DNA of 25,400 nt. Origin: an uncultured Alistipes sp. (GTDB lineage: Bacteria; Bacteroidota; Bacteroidia; Bacteroidales; Rikenellaceae). Positions 8,163 to 15,241 of the stretch are shown here, one piece after another; the first letter of the stretch is position 1; every line of letters begins with the position of its first letter. The notes beneath the pieces are model-generated. The model searched no databases and was not told the DNA's origin. It saw only the letters and a program-made list of their open reading frames with translations. The translations under genes and the position numbers were made by a program. The stretch is taken from assembly GCA_947174295.1 (NCBI GenBank), contig CAMWIG010000008.1, positions 1 through 25,400 on the forward strand, given 5' to 3'.

Positions 8163-8170
8163 CATATTTG
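8163..8170 (+). promoter_or_regulatory. Possible -7 element of rubrerythrin
   Basis: CATATTTG, one base off TAnnTTTG, 34 bases before the rubrerythrin ATG, the same distance seen at other promoters here. No -33 TTG is seen at 19-21 bases upstream. Confidence 0.3.
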
Positions 8171-8204
8171 CTGTACGAAGCGAAAACTCAATAAACCTTA
8201 GAGT

Positions 8205-8780
8205 ATGAAAAGCATAAAAGGAACCAGAACCGAGCAGAATCTGCTCAAAGCATTTGCGGGCGAAAGCCAGGCACGTTCGCGCTACACGTTCTTCGCGAGC
8301 GTGGCCAAGAAGGAGGGATACGAGCAGATAGCCGGGGTATTTCTCGAAACGGCCGAGCAGGAGAAGGAGCATGCGAAGCGTTTCTTCAAGTTTCTCGAAG
8401 GCGGCGAAGCGACCATTACGGCCTCCTATCCGGCAGGACGCATCGGTTCGACGCAGGAGAATCTTCTCGCCGCGGCACAGGGCGAACGCGAGGAGTGGGA
8501 TGTCCTCTATCCCGAGTTCGCCGGTGTGGCCGAAGAGGAGGGATTTCCCGAGATTGCAGCGGCCTTCCGCATGATTTCCAGCGTGGAGTCGGAGCATGAG
8601 GCCCGCTATCTGAAACTGCTGAGCCGGCTCACGGACGGCGATTTCTTCCACCGCGACGGCGAAATATGGTGGCAGTGCCGCAACTGCGGGTACGTCTGCA
8701 AGGCGGCCGACGCCCCAGAAATATGCCCCGCATGCCGGCATGCGAAGGCCTACTTCGAACCGAAAAAAGAGAACTATTGA
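8205..8780 (+). CDS. rbr: Rubrerythrin
   Basis: Non-haem diiron peroxidase that reduces hydrogen peroxide in anaerobes using electrons from rubredoxin-type donors; cytoplasmic. The 191-residue protein has a ferritin-like four-helix domain, with iron ligands expected in FAGESQARSRY (E20 region), ETAEQEKEHAKRFF (ExxH, ~49-62), and SVESEHEARY (ExxH, ~126-135). A C-terminal rubredoxin-like domain follows, with CRNCGYVC and CPACRHAKAYF (two CxxC pairs). Both domains are complete and the length is typical. It stands alone between the ettA operon (divergent) and capA (convergent), followed by a strong hairpin. Fits a strict anaerobe. Confidence 0.97.
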   Translation: MKSIKGTRTEQNLLKAFAGESQARSRYTFFASVAKKEGYEQIAGVFLETAEQEKEHAKRFFKFLEGGEATITASYPAGRIGSTQENLLAAAQGEREEWDVLYPEFAGVAEEEGFPEIAAAFRMISSVESEHEARYLKLLSRLTDGDFFHRDGEIWWQCRNCGYVCKAADAPEICPACRHAKAYFEPKKENY

Positions 8781-8799
8781 CAGACACACAGACATGAAA

Positions 8800-8837
8800 A
8801 CGGCGGCCGGAAATCGTTCGGGATTTCCGGCCGCCGT
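8800..8837. terminator. Convergent hairpin terminator between rbr and capA
   Basis: A perfect 16-bp inverted repeat (8800-8815 and 8822-8837) with a 6-base loop. On the minus strand it is followed directly by TTTTC, so it fits intrinsic termination of the capA transcript best; for rubrerythrin it would act as a hairpin without a proper U tract. Confidence 0.85.
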
Positions 8838-8841
8838 CGTA

Positions 8842-9921
8842 TCAAAGACCGAGCAGTTCGCGCGTATCGGAGACAAACTCCTCGTATCGCCGCCGCTGCT
8901 CGGCGGACATCGGGAGCGTATCGCCGACTTCGGGCGGAATCAGCGAATACTCGGGAGTTTTGACCCATACCGGTTCCAGCGACAGCGAATATTCGGGGCG
9001 CCCGCCGCCTCTCTTCACGACCTCTACGGAGGCAATCAGTCCGCCGTCGCTGTAACGCCACTGCTGATTGGAGACAAGATTGCCGAGCGAGTAGATTACC
9101 GCGTGCGAGCTGTCGGCCTCGAACGGCTGCACGACGTGGGGGTGACTGCCTATGACGAGGTCGACGCCGTGGCGTCGCAGAAAATCGGCCAAACGCCGCT
9201 GTTCGGCGTTTTCAACTCTTTCGTATTCGTTGCCCCAATGCACGAATTCTATCACTACATCGACCGAGTCGCGATCGACGGCCGAGAGCTCGCGCGCCAT
9301 GGCGATAGTGTCGAGACGGTTCACCAGGCGGCCGACCGGCGTAGGTATGCCGTTTGTGCCGTAGGTGTGGCTGAACATGGCGAACGAAATTCCGCCGCGT
9401 TCGAAACGCAGAGGATGATTCGACCGGAAGTCGGCGCTGTCGGCGAATGCGCCCGTGTGGCGTATGCCGAGAGAGTCGAGCACGGCGACGGTAAAGGCTA
9501 TGCCGCGGCTGCCGCCGTCGCAGCAGTGATTGTTGGCCGTCGCCACGGCATCTATGCCCATATCGGCCAGGGCGGAGGCTGTCTCCGCGGGGGAGCGGAA
9601 ACACGGATATCCCGTGTGACCGCTACGGGCAAGAGTCGTTTCGAGATTCAGCACAGCGTAATCGGCCTGCCTGAAACGTTCGGCGACATGGCGGAATACG
9701 GGTCGAAAATCGTAACTGCCGTCGGCCGTGCGCGCTCTGGCGAGCTGCGGCTTGTGCAGCATCAGGTCGCCGGCGAAAACGAGCGTCGCCCGCCGCACCG
9801 TATCCTGCCGTTCGACGGCTTCGGGCGCCGCCGGCACGGTACGCTGCGCCACGAGGGCGACAATCGCACCCGTAACAGCTGCGAGCGCGAGCGCGACGCC
9901 GGTATCGGCTATGCGTCTCAT
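8842..9921 (-). CDS. CapA family protein (PGA_cap metallophosphatase-like)
   Basis: A 359-residue protein with an N-terminal hydrophobic anchor or signal (residues ~8-28, ALALAAVTGAIVALVA) and a PGA_cap domain of the metallophosphoesterase type. The blocks are VFAGDLMLH (47-55), VLNLETTL, DAVATANNHCCDGG, FVHWGNEY, DLVIGSHPHVVQ and IYSLGNLV. These are the conserved blocks of the CapA/PgsA family, named for poly-gamma-glutamate capsule synthesis, although most Bacteroidales members stand alone with no pgsBC genes and their substrate is unknown. ATG chosen at 9919-9921 because it overlaps the stop of the upstream DUF4491 gene in an ATGA and starts a proper signal sequence. The frame is open far upstream, but that part is antisense to the glycosidase gene. 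Confidence 0.88.
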   Translation of the reverse strand: MRRIADTGVALALAAVTGAIVALVAQRTVPAAPEAVERQDTVRRATLVFAGDLMLHKPQLARARTADGSYDFRPVFRHVAERFRQADYAVLNLETTLARSGHTGYPCFRSPAETASALADMGIDAVATANNHCCDGGSRGIAFTVAVLDSLGIRHTGAFADSADFRSNHPLRFERGGISFAMFSHTYGTNGIPTPVGRLVNRLDTIAMARELSAVDRDSVDVVIEFVHWGNEYERVENAEQRRLADFLRRHGVDLVIGSHPHVVQPFEADSSHAVIYSLGNLVSNQQWRYSDGGLIASVEVVKRGGGRPEYSLSLEPVWVKTPEYSLIPPEVGDTLPMSAEQRRRYEEFVSDTRELLGL

Positions 9922-10220
9922 CGTCGCTCCCTTTTCGGGAACCAGCCCTTGGCGACGCGTTCGCGCTGTTCGAACAGCTCGCCGATAGACCACAGCGACG
10001 ACGCGCCCCACACGGCGAGCAGAGTCGAATACAGTATGTTCTCGACCCAAATCGACAAAGCCGTCGCGACGATGCCCATAAGCAGAAATATCCACCAGAT
10101 GCGAACTCCGAAATAGTATTCGCCCTTGATGACCAGCGGATGGAAAATGCCTATTATCAGAAAAGTCGCAATTCCGATGGCAAGTCCCGTGAGATTGTAT
10201 TGAGTAAGAAATTCCAACAT
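9918..10220 (-). CDS. DUF4491 small membrane protein
   Basis: A 100-residue integral membrane protein with three hydrophobic segments (about residues 10-30, 41-58 and 62-80) and a conserved C-terminus SSLWSIGELFEQRERVAKGWFPKRERR, characteristic of DUF4491 in Bacteroidales. IGIFHPLVIKGEYYFG near the first helix is also typical. Function unknown. Its stop overlaps the start of the capA-type gene by 4 bases, so the two are translationally coupled, suggesting a shared envelope role (inference). An exact -7 promoter element lies 28 bases upstream; the operon is divergent from the GH65-like gene. Confidence 0.85.
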   Translation of the reverse strand: MLEFLTQYNLTGLAIGIATFLIIGIFHPLVIKGEYYFGVRIWWIFLLMGIVATALSIWVENILYSTLLAVWGASSLWSIGELFEQRERVAKGWFPKRERR

Positions 10221-10248
10221 AGTCTTTATGATTTCGCCCGAACGGCGG

Positions 10249-10256
10249 CAAAGGTA
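10249..10256 (-). promoter_or_regulatory. -7 promoter element of DUF4491-capA
   Basis: Minus strand TACCTTTG, an exact TAnnTTTG match 28 bases before the ATG of the DUF4491 gene. A TTTTCG lies about 18 bases further upstream as a weak -33. Confidence 0.5.
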
Positions 10257-10331
10257 CTAAAAAACTGCGAATCGCGAAAATGCCCGGTCGGAAGACGGTG
10301 CCGAAGTGTATTTTAGAGCCGATCGTTTCCG

Positions 10332-10378
10332 AATTGCGGCGAAAAAGAGTAATTTTGGCGGAATAAAACGCCGCAATT
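10332..10378. repeat. Perfect 10-bp inverted repeat around the glycosidase-operon promoter
   Basis: AATTGCGGCG at 10332-10341 and its exact complement CGCCGCAATT at 10369-10378, spaced by 27 bases. The -7 element of the GH65-like gene lies inside the spacer and the right arm ends 2 bases before the ATG. Position suggests an operator or a leader hairpin; by chance about one such repeat would be expected somewhere in a window this size. Confidence 0.5.
10350..10357 (+). promoter_or_regulatory. -7 promoter element of the GH65-like/GH105 operon
   Basis: TAATTTTG, an exact TAnnTTTG match 23 bases before the ATG at 10381. A weak TTTC lies 21 bases upstream (10326-10329). The element sits within the inverted repeat 10332-10378. 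Confidence 0.5.
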
Positions 10379-10380
10379 AC

Positions 10381-12471
10381 ATGAACAGACTGTTTCATAC
10401 GATACTCGCTCTTGCCTTTGCAGGATGCGCTCAGTCTAACGGAATAGACCGCGCCGCGCTCGTCGCCCGCAACAATCCTCATGCGACGGGCATCGACACG
10501 CTCGCTTCGCTCACGGTGGGCAACGGAGAGTTCGCCTTCACCGTCGACGTCACGGGGCTGCAATCCATGCCCGAAATCTATCGGGCCGGCGTCCCGCTCG
10601 GAACGCAGAGCCAGTGGGGATGGCACGAGTTCGCGAATACGGAGAGGTTCGAGCACTCGGAGACGCTTCACGACTTCGACTTCGGCCGCGGGCGTGCCGA
10701 GCCGTATTCGGTTCAATGCCGCGAGGCGGGCCGCAGGCATGATGCCGCCGAGTGGTATCGCGCGAATCCGCATCGCCTGCATCTCGGAGTCATCGGCTTC
10801 GACGGAATATCGCCCGGAAGCATCGGCGGCATCGACCAGCGGCTCGATATGTGGCGCGGAGTCGTAGAGTCGTCGTTCACGGTCGACGGCGCGCCTTATC
10901 GGGTGCGAACCTCGTGCGACCCCGAAAAGGACATGGTGGCGGCAGTGATACATACGGCATCGCGTCGCCCGGTGGCGGTGCGCTTTCCGTATCCGACCGG
11001 CGGACACTGCGACGATGCGTGCGATTGGAGCAAAGACGACCGGCATTGCACCGAGATCGTCGCCTGCGGAGACGGATGCGCGATCGTTCGCCGCACGCTC
11101 GACAAGACGACCTACTACGTCAAGTTGAGCTACACCGATGCCGCCGCCCCGGAAATGCGGGGCGCCAACGAGCTCGTGATACGCCCGACGGCCGACCGTT
11201 GGACTCTGACCGCGGAGTTCTCGCCCGAAATGCCGTCGGGGCCGGCCGACGATGCCATGGCGTCGCAACGTGCGTCCGCCGAATACTGGGAGCGCTTCTG
11301 GCTCGACGGCGCAGCCGTGGATTTCAGCCGCTGCACCGACCCTCGCGCTGCGGAGCTGGAACGCCGAACGGTGCTGTCGCAATATCTTCTGGCCGTGCAG
11401 TGCGCAGGCTCGATGCCGCCGCAGGAGACCGGGCTAACCTACAACTCGTGGTTCGGAAAGTTCCACTTGGAGATGTTGTGGTGGCACGAGGCGCAATTCG
11501 CTCTGTGGGGCCGGGAGAAGCTGCTCGCGCGGACGATGCCGTGGTATGAGACGGCGGCGGACAAGGCCCGCGAAATAGCCGCACGCCAGGGATTCGACGG
11601 CGTGCGGTGGATGAAGATGACCGATCCGTCGGGATGCGAAGCGCCGTCGAACGTAGGGTCGTTTCTCATCTGGCAGCAGCCGCACCCGATATATCTGGCC
11701 GAACTGCTCTACCGTGCCGCACCGACCGACGATACGCTCGACGCATACTACGACCTCGTGCAGCAGTCGGCGCGATTCATGGCATCGTTCGCCGAGTACG
11801 ACGGCGAACGCGACCGATACGTATTGCGCGGAATCGTCCCTGCGCAGGAGACTCTGCGGGCCGCCGAGACGGTGAATCCGCCGTTCGAGCTGGCCTACTG
11901 GCGCTTCGGACTGGCCACGGCTCAGAAGTGGCGCGAGCGCAAGGGCGAACCCCGCTGCCCGGAGTGGGATGCGATAATCGACAGACTCCCGCCGCTCGCA
12001 CAGCGGAACGGATTGTACCTCGCCGCCGAGTCGGCTGCCGACACCTACGAGAACGAGCGTTTCACCTCCGACCACATGGCGGTGCTCGCCGCGCTGGGCG
12101 TACTGCCGCAATCGCCGGCGGTCGACACTGCCGTCATGCGTTCGACCCTGAACTGGGTGTGCGACAATTGGAACTGGAATCGCACATGGGGATGGGACTA
12201 TCCCGTGACAGCCATGTGCGCCGCACGGCTCGGCGAACCCGAGGTTGCCGTCGAGGCTCTGCTGATGAACCGGCGGACGAATACGTGGCTGCCGAACGGC
12301 CACAATTTTCAGGACGGGCGCCTGCGATGCTATCTGCCCGGCAACGGAGGAGTGCTGGCGGCCATTGCTCTGATGTGTGCGGGCTGGGACGGCTGCGAGA
12401 CCGCGAATCCTGGATTTCCCGACGACGGCACGTGGGATGTCCGCTGGGAGGGGCTCCGGCCTATGCCCTGA
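10381..12471 (+). CDS. Exported GH65-like (alpha/alpha)6-barrel glycoside hydrolase, probable lipoprotein
   Basis: A 696-residue exported protein. The start at 10381 gives a short lipoprotein-type signal, MNRLFHTILALAFAGC, with the likely lipidated cysteine at residue 16; the -3 phenylalanine is not ideal. Residues ~20-290 look like a beta-sandwich N-terminal domain. From ~320 on, an aromatic-rich helical barrel is seen, with TYNSWFGKFHLEMLWWHEAQFALWGR (~350-376), IWQQPHPIYLAELLYR and NWNWNRTWGWDYPVTAM (~594-611). The C-terminus has LPGNGGVLAAIALMCAGWDG. This order and these motifs fit the six-hairpin glycosidases related to GH65; the exact family, substrate and catalytic acid are not assigned. 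It is followed 34 bases later by GH105, so the pair probably acts on one pectin- or rhamnose-containing glycan (inference). Confidence 0.7.
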   Translation: MNRLFHTILALAFAGCAQSNGIDRAALVARNNPHATGIDTLASLTVGNGEFAFTVDVTGLQSMPEIYRAGVPLGTQSQWGWHEFANTERFEHSETLHDFDFGRGRAEPYSVQCREAGRRHDAAEWYRANPHRLHLGVIGFDGISPGSIGGIDQRLDMWRGVVESSFTVDGAPYRVRTSCDPEKDMVAAVIHTASRRPVAVRFPYPTGGHCDDACDWSKDDRHCTEIVACGDGCAIVRRTLDKTTYYVKLSYTDAAAPEMRGANELVIRPTADRWTLTAEFSPEMPSGPADDAMASQRASAEYWERFWLDGAAVDFSRCTDPRAAELERRTVLSQYLLAVQCAGSMPPQETGLTYNSWFGKFHLEMLWWHEAQFALWGREKLLARTMPWYETAADKAREIAARQGFDGVRWMKMTDPSGCEAPSNVGSFLIWQQPHPIYLAELLYRAAPTDDTLDAYYDLVQQSARFMASFAEYDGERDRYVLRGIVPAQETLRAAETVNPPFELAYWRFGLATAQKWRERKGEPRCPEWDAIIDRLPPLAQRNGLYLAAESAADTYENERFTSDHMAVLAALGVLPQSPAVDTAVMRSTLNWVCDNWNWNRTWGWDYPVTAMCAARLGEPEVAVEALLMNRRTNTWLPNGHNFQDGRLRCYLPGNGGVLAAIALMCAGWDGCETANPGFPDDGTWDVRWEGLRPMP

Positions 12472-12505
12472 CCTGCAATCGTTAACATAAAAAACATCTA
12501 CCGAT

Positions 12506-13597
12506 ATGAAAAGAGTTATTTTGACAGTAGCGTCAGCCGCGACGCTGTGGTGTCCGCTTACGGCTGCGGCGCAGGAGGTTCCCGACCGGGAGCAGGCGCT
12601 GCAAGCGATGATACGTGTCAACGACCGCTTCATGCGCAACTATTCCGATCCGACGGCCGTCATTCCGTACTACTCGCGCGGAAAGGTCTACGAATCGAAC
12701 TTGTGGACGCGGGCCGTTTACTACGAAGGGCTTATGGCTCTGTATGCCATATACCCCGAGAACCGCTACTACGATTACGCCTTCCGCTGGGCCGAATACC
12801 ACAAGTGGGGTATGCGCCGCGACGACACGACAACCCGCAATGCCGACAACTATTGTGCGGCGCAGACCTACATCGACCTCTACCGCCTGACGCCGCGGCC
12901 GGAGATGCTGACCAAGACCGTGGCCTGCATGAATATGCTCGTCAATACGCCGCAGGTCGACGACTGGACGTGGATAGATGCCATACAGATGGGAATGCCG
13001 GTACTCGTCAAACTCGCCGCCGTGCGCAACGATGAGCGCTATGCCGAAAAGGCGTGGCGGATGTACGAGTGGACCCGCAATACGCTGGCCGGAGGGCTAT
13101 ACAACGAACGCGACGGTCTGTGGTGGCGCGATGGGAGTTTCGTGCCGCCATACAAGGAGCCGAACGGCGCCAACTGCTACTGGTCGCGCGGCAACGGATG
13201 GGTTGCGGCGGCTCTGGTTCGCGTATTGGAGGAGCTGCCCGAGGATGCGCCTCACCGCGATGTCTACCTGCGCGACCTGAGGAGCATGTGCGCCGCACTG
13301 GTCGGATGCCAGCGCAAGGACGGATTCTGGAACGTGAGCCTGCACGACGAGTCGAATTTCGGAGGTCGGGAGACATCGGGTACGGCGCTGTTCGTCTATG
13401 CCATGGCATGGGGCGTCAACCGAGGCATACTCGATCGCGACGAATATCTGCCTGCGATAGCGCTGGCGTGGAACGCTATGGTGAAGGAGGCGGTGCATGA
13501 CGACGGATTTCTGGGCTACGTCCAGGGCACGGGCAAGGAGCCGAAGGACGGACAGACGGTGAACCGCTCGTCGGTGCCGGATTTCGAGGAAAACTGA
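12506..13597 (+). CDS. GH105/GH88-type unsaturated glucuronyl/rhamnogalacturonyl hydrolase, C-terminus cut by an in-frame TGA
   Basis: A 363-residue exported enzyme (signal peptide 1-22, ending TAAAQ) of the Glyco_hydro_88 fold, which hydrates and removes the 4,5-unsaturated uronic acid left by polysaccharide lyases on rhamnogalacturonan-type oligosaccharides. Family features are ESNLWTRAVYYEGLMALY (63-80), TRNADNYCAAQTY with D114, WTWIDAIQMGMP with the probable catalytic D158, and CYWSRGNGWVAAALVRVLEELP (224-245). The frame stops at TGA 13595-13597 after VPDFEEN, yet continues in the same frame for 15 codons reading TGCFLLAGSEVCKLE up to a TAG at 13643-13645. Those residues look like the usual family C-terminus, so this may be a nonsense mutation or sequence error. 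Exact substrate is not determinable. Confidence 0.85.
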   Translation: MKRVILTVASAATLWCPLTAAAQEVPDREQALQAMIRVNDRFMRNYSDPTAVIPYYSRGKVYESNLWTRAVYYEGLMALYAIYPENRYYDYAFRWAEYHKWGMRRDDTTTRNADNYCAAQTYIDLYRLTPRPEMLTKTVACMNMLVNTPQVDDWTWIDAIQMGMPVLVKLAAVRNDERYAEKAWRMYEWTRNTLAGGLYNERDGLWWRDGSFVPPYKEPNGANCYWSRGNGWVAAALVRVLEELPEDAPHRDVYLRDLRSMCAALVGCQRKDGFWNVSLHDESNFGGRETSGTALFVYAMAWGVNRGILDRDEYLPAIALAWNAMVKEAVHDDGFLGYVQGTGKEPKDGQTVNRSSVPDFEEN

Positions 13598-13660
13598 ACC
13601 GGATGTTTCCTGCTGGCCGGTTCGGAAGTCTGCAAACTCGAATAGCGGGGGAGGGAACGG

Positions 13661-13697
13661 CAGCGGCGCATGCACCTTAAAAGTGCATGCGCCGCTG
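13661..13697. terminator. Convergent hairpin terminator between GH105 and the porin gene
   Basis: A perfect 15-bp inverted repeat, 13661-13675 and 13683-13697, with a 7-base loop CTTAAAA. It is followed on the plus strand by TTTAT. It lies 15 bases after the TAG at 13645 and 21 bases past the porin stop, so it can serve both convergent transcripts. Confidence 0.85.
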
Positions 13698-13718
13698 TTT
13701 ATGCTGTACCGCAATGGC

Positions 13719-15068
13719 TTAGAAGCTGTACTGCGCCATGAGATTCACGCGGTTGGCGTGGTTCTTGGCACCCGACATATCCTTGCGGCTGCCGTAGAGG
13801 TACTCGCCGGCAATCTTGAAACGCGGTGTCACGTGATAGAAGATGTTGCCGAAGATGTACTGGCCCTGACGGTACTCGTTCTCGGATACGAAGCCGTTGA
13901 GTCTCTCTACGCGGGCCATCGAATAACCGCCCGAGATGGTGAGCCGGCTCGGAATGAGATTTATCTGAGCGGCAGCCTGCCAGCCCCACATGGGTGTCGT
14001 CTGCACCTTGTCGGGGTTCGAGGGATTGGGCGTAAAGTCGAGACCCATACCCTCCAAGTCCTGAATGTAGGGGGTGATGCCCTTGCCGTAGACGCCGTTG
14101 AAGAAGATGTCGAGCGCACGTCCTACACCGATTCGGCCGCTGGCCTGAACGCCCCATCCGAAGAGCGACGTATTCTTGTCGGACACCGTATTGCGCATGT
14201 ACATGTTGCGCAGAACGGCCGATGCGCGGAAGTGGCTGAGACGGTTGCGTCCCCACATTACCTGCAAGTACATCGGGAAGTCGGGCATGCGCTGCGAGAG
14301 CGGCTGGTACTTTTCGTTGTAGGTCGCGCTCACCGAGGGCATCTCGGCTGCTACGCCGAAGCGCATGTGGTCGTTGAAGAAGTCGACTTCGTAGCGCAAA
14401 AGGGTGGAGAAGCGGAAGTTATAGGCATTGGGGCCCTGGAAGTCGACGGTCGTGGGCGCTGCGCCGAGGTCGCAGAACGTGGTCACGTCGCGACCGAGAG
14501 TAAAGCCCAGCAACGATACGTAGGCCGACCGAATGCGCGGAGTGTAGCTGTTTTCGCTGCCGCCGCGGAAATCGGCGTCGACGAACACGATGACGCGGCC
14601 GAGCTTGCGCGTATTGCCGATGGCTTTCAGATAGAGACGCGATGTGGTAGCGTCCATCATCAGCTTCTGACGGTCGGAGTAGTCGCGCACCATCGGGATA
14701 TCGGCCGGAATGAAGTCGATGTTATTCACCGTACCGTCGAAATCGTAGCCCAGACGGAGATTGATGTAACCGCCGAGAGCCAGCGAGAAGCGGTTGTTCT
14801 TCGATGCGAAGATGAACGTCGGCTGATCTACCTGCTGGAATCCCGGACGCCACGTCTCGGAATAGTCCTGCCGGGCGTTGGCGGCCGACATGTTGCCGAG
14901 CATCGTCTGCTGGTTCTGGCAGCACGACGGCGCGACGGTCTCCTCCTGCACCGAAATCATGTAGACCACAGGGGCGTACTCGCCTTCGGTCGTACGGGCA
15001 TCGTAATTCTGCGCCGATGCCGCCGTAGCGAACGACAATGCGGCAATTAAAAGTCGAAATGTTTTCAT
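13719..15068 (-). CDS. DcaP-like outer-membrane porin
   Basis: A 449-residue outer-membrane beta-barrel protein. It has a signal peptide (MKTFRLLIAALSFATAASAQ, residues 1-20), a short cysteine-bearing stretch (SCCQNQQTM, ~48-56), then FIFASKNNRFSLALGGYINLRLGYDFDG (~85-112), the start of the barrel as in DcaP and related trimeric porins. Alternating amphipathic strands continue to a C-terminal NLMAQYSF with terminal phenylalanine, the usual barrel-assembly signal. DcaP-type porins admit anionic small solutes; the substrate here is unknown. The gene stands alone between two divergent/convergent neighbours, with the shared hairpin after it. No exact TAnnTTTG element is seen in its 173-base upstream gap. 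Confidence 0.82.
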   Translation of the reverse strand: MKTFRLLIAALSFATAASAQNYDARTTEGEYAPVVYMISVQEETVAPSCCQNQQTMLGNMSAANARQDYSETWRPGFQQVDQPTFIFASKNNRFSLALGGYINLRLGYDFDGTVNNIDFIPADIPMVRDYSDRQKLMMDATTSRLYLKAIGNTRKLGRVIVFVDADFRGGSENSYTPRIRSAYVSLLGFTLGRDVTTFCDLGAAPTTVDFQGPNAYNFRFSTLLRYEVDFFNDHMRFGVAAEMPSVSATYNEKYQPLSQRMPDFPMYLQVMWGRNRLSHFRASAVLRNMYMRNTVSDKNTSLFGWGVQASGRIGVGRALDIFFNGVYGKGITPYIQDLEGMGLDFTPNPSNPDKVQTTPMWGWQAAAQINLIPSRLTISGGYSMARVERLNGFVSENEYRQGQYIFGNIFYHVTPRFKIAGEYLYGSRKDMSGAKNHANRVNLMAQYSF

Positions 15069-15227
15069 AGGCTGTTTTTGAATTGATTTTGGAACAACTT
15101 TTTTATTACTGTATCTGCTTTGTATGACAATGAGTTATTATTCAGCCTTCGAATCTCGCAAGTTGTATGCCAATCGCCGCGCACGATATTTGATTTTGCG
15201 AGAGTCGGATTTTTACGTATGTTTTAT

Positions 15228-15235
15228 TATCTTTG
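15228..15235 (+). promoter_or_regulatory. -7 promoter element of the metallophosphoesterase-ribD operon
   Basis: TATCTTTG, an exact TAnnTTTG match whose last base is only 6 bases before the ATG at 15242. If used, the mRNA starts at or next to the start codon. A weaker TGATTTTG at 15191-15198 would give a conventional leader. Confidence 0.5.
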
Positions 15236-15241
15236 CACACA

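Noticed and set aside
10306..10380. Upstream start of the GH65-like gene at 10306.
   Set aside because: The extra 25 residues are basic and precede a proper lipoprotein signal; the promoter element lies at 10350-10357.
9922..11382. Open minus-strand frame running upstream of the capA-type gene for another 487 codons.
   Set aside because: It is antisense to the GH65-like gene and to the DUF4491/promoter region, has no recognisable domain, and the capA signal sequence begins at 9921 with an ATGA overlap. GC-rich coding sequence yields long open antisense frames.
13595..13597. The in-frame TGA as selenocysteine or a recoded codon.
   Set aside because: The family has glycine there, not a redox cysteine, TGA is a working stop for other genes in the window, and no selenocysteine-type hairpin follows directly; the strong hairpin at 13661 is the transcription terminator.
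15154..15203. 8-bp inverted repeat TCTCGCAA / TTGCGAGA in the porin-phosphoesterase intergenic gap.
   Set aside because: Spacer of 34 bases and short arms; no overlap with an identified promoter element, so chance is a sufficient explanation.
15233..15235. TTG start for the metallophosphoesterase, three codons upstream of the ATG.
   Set aside because: It lies inside the TATCTTTG promoter element, and the ATG at 15242 starts directly with the first membrane helix.
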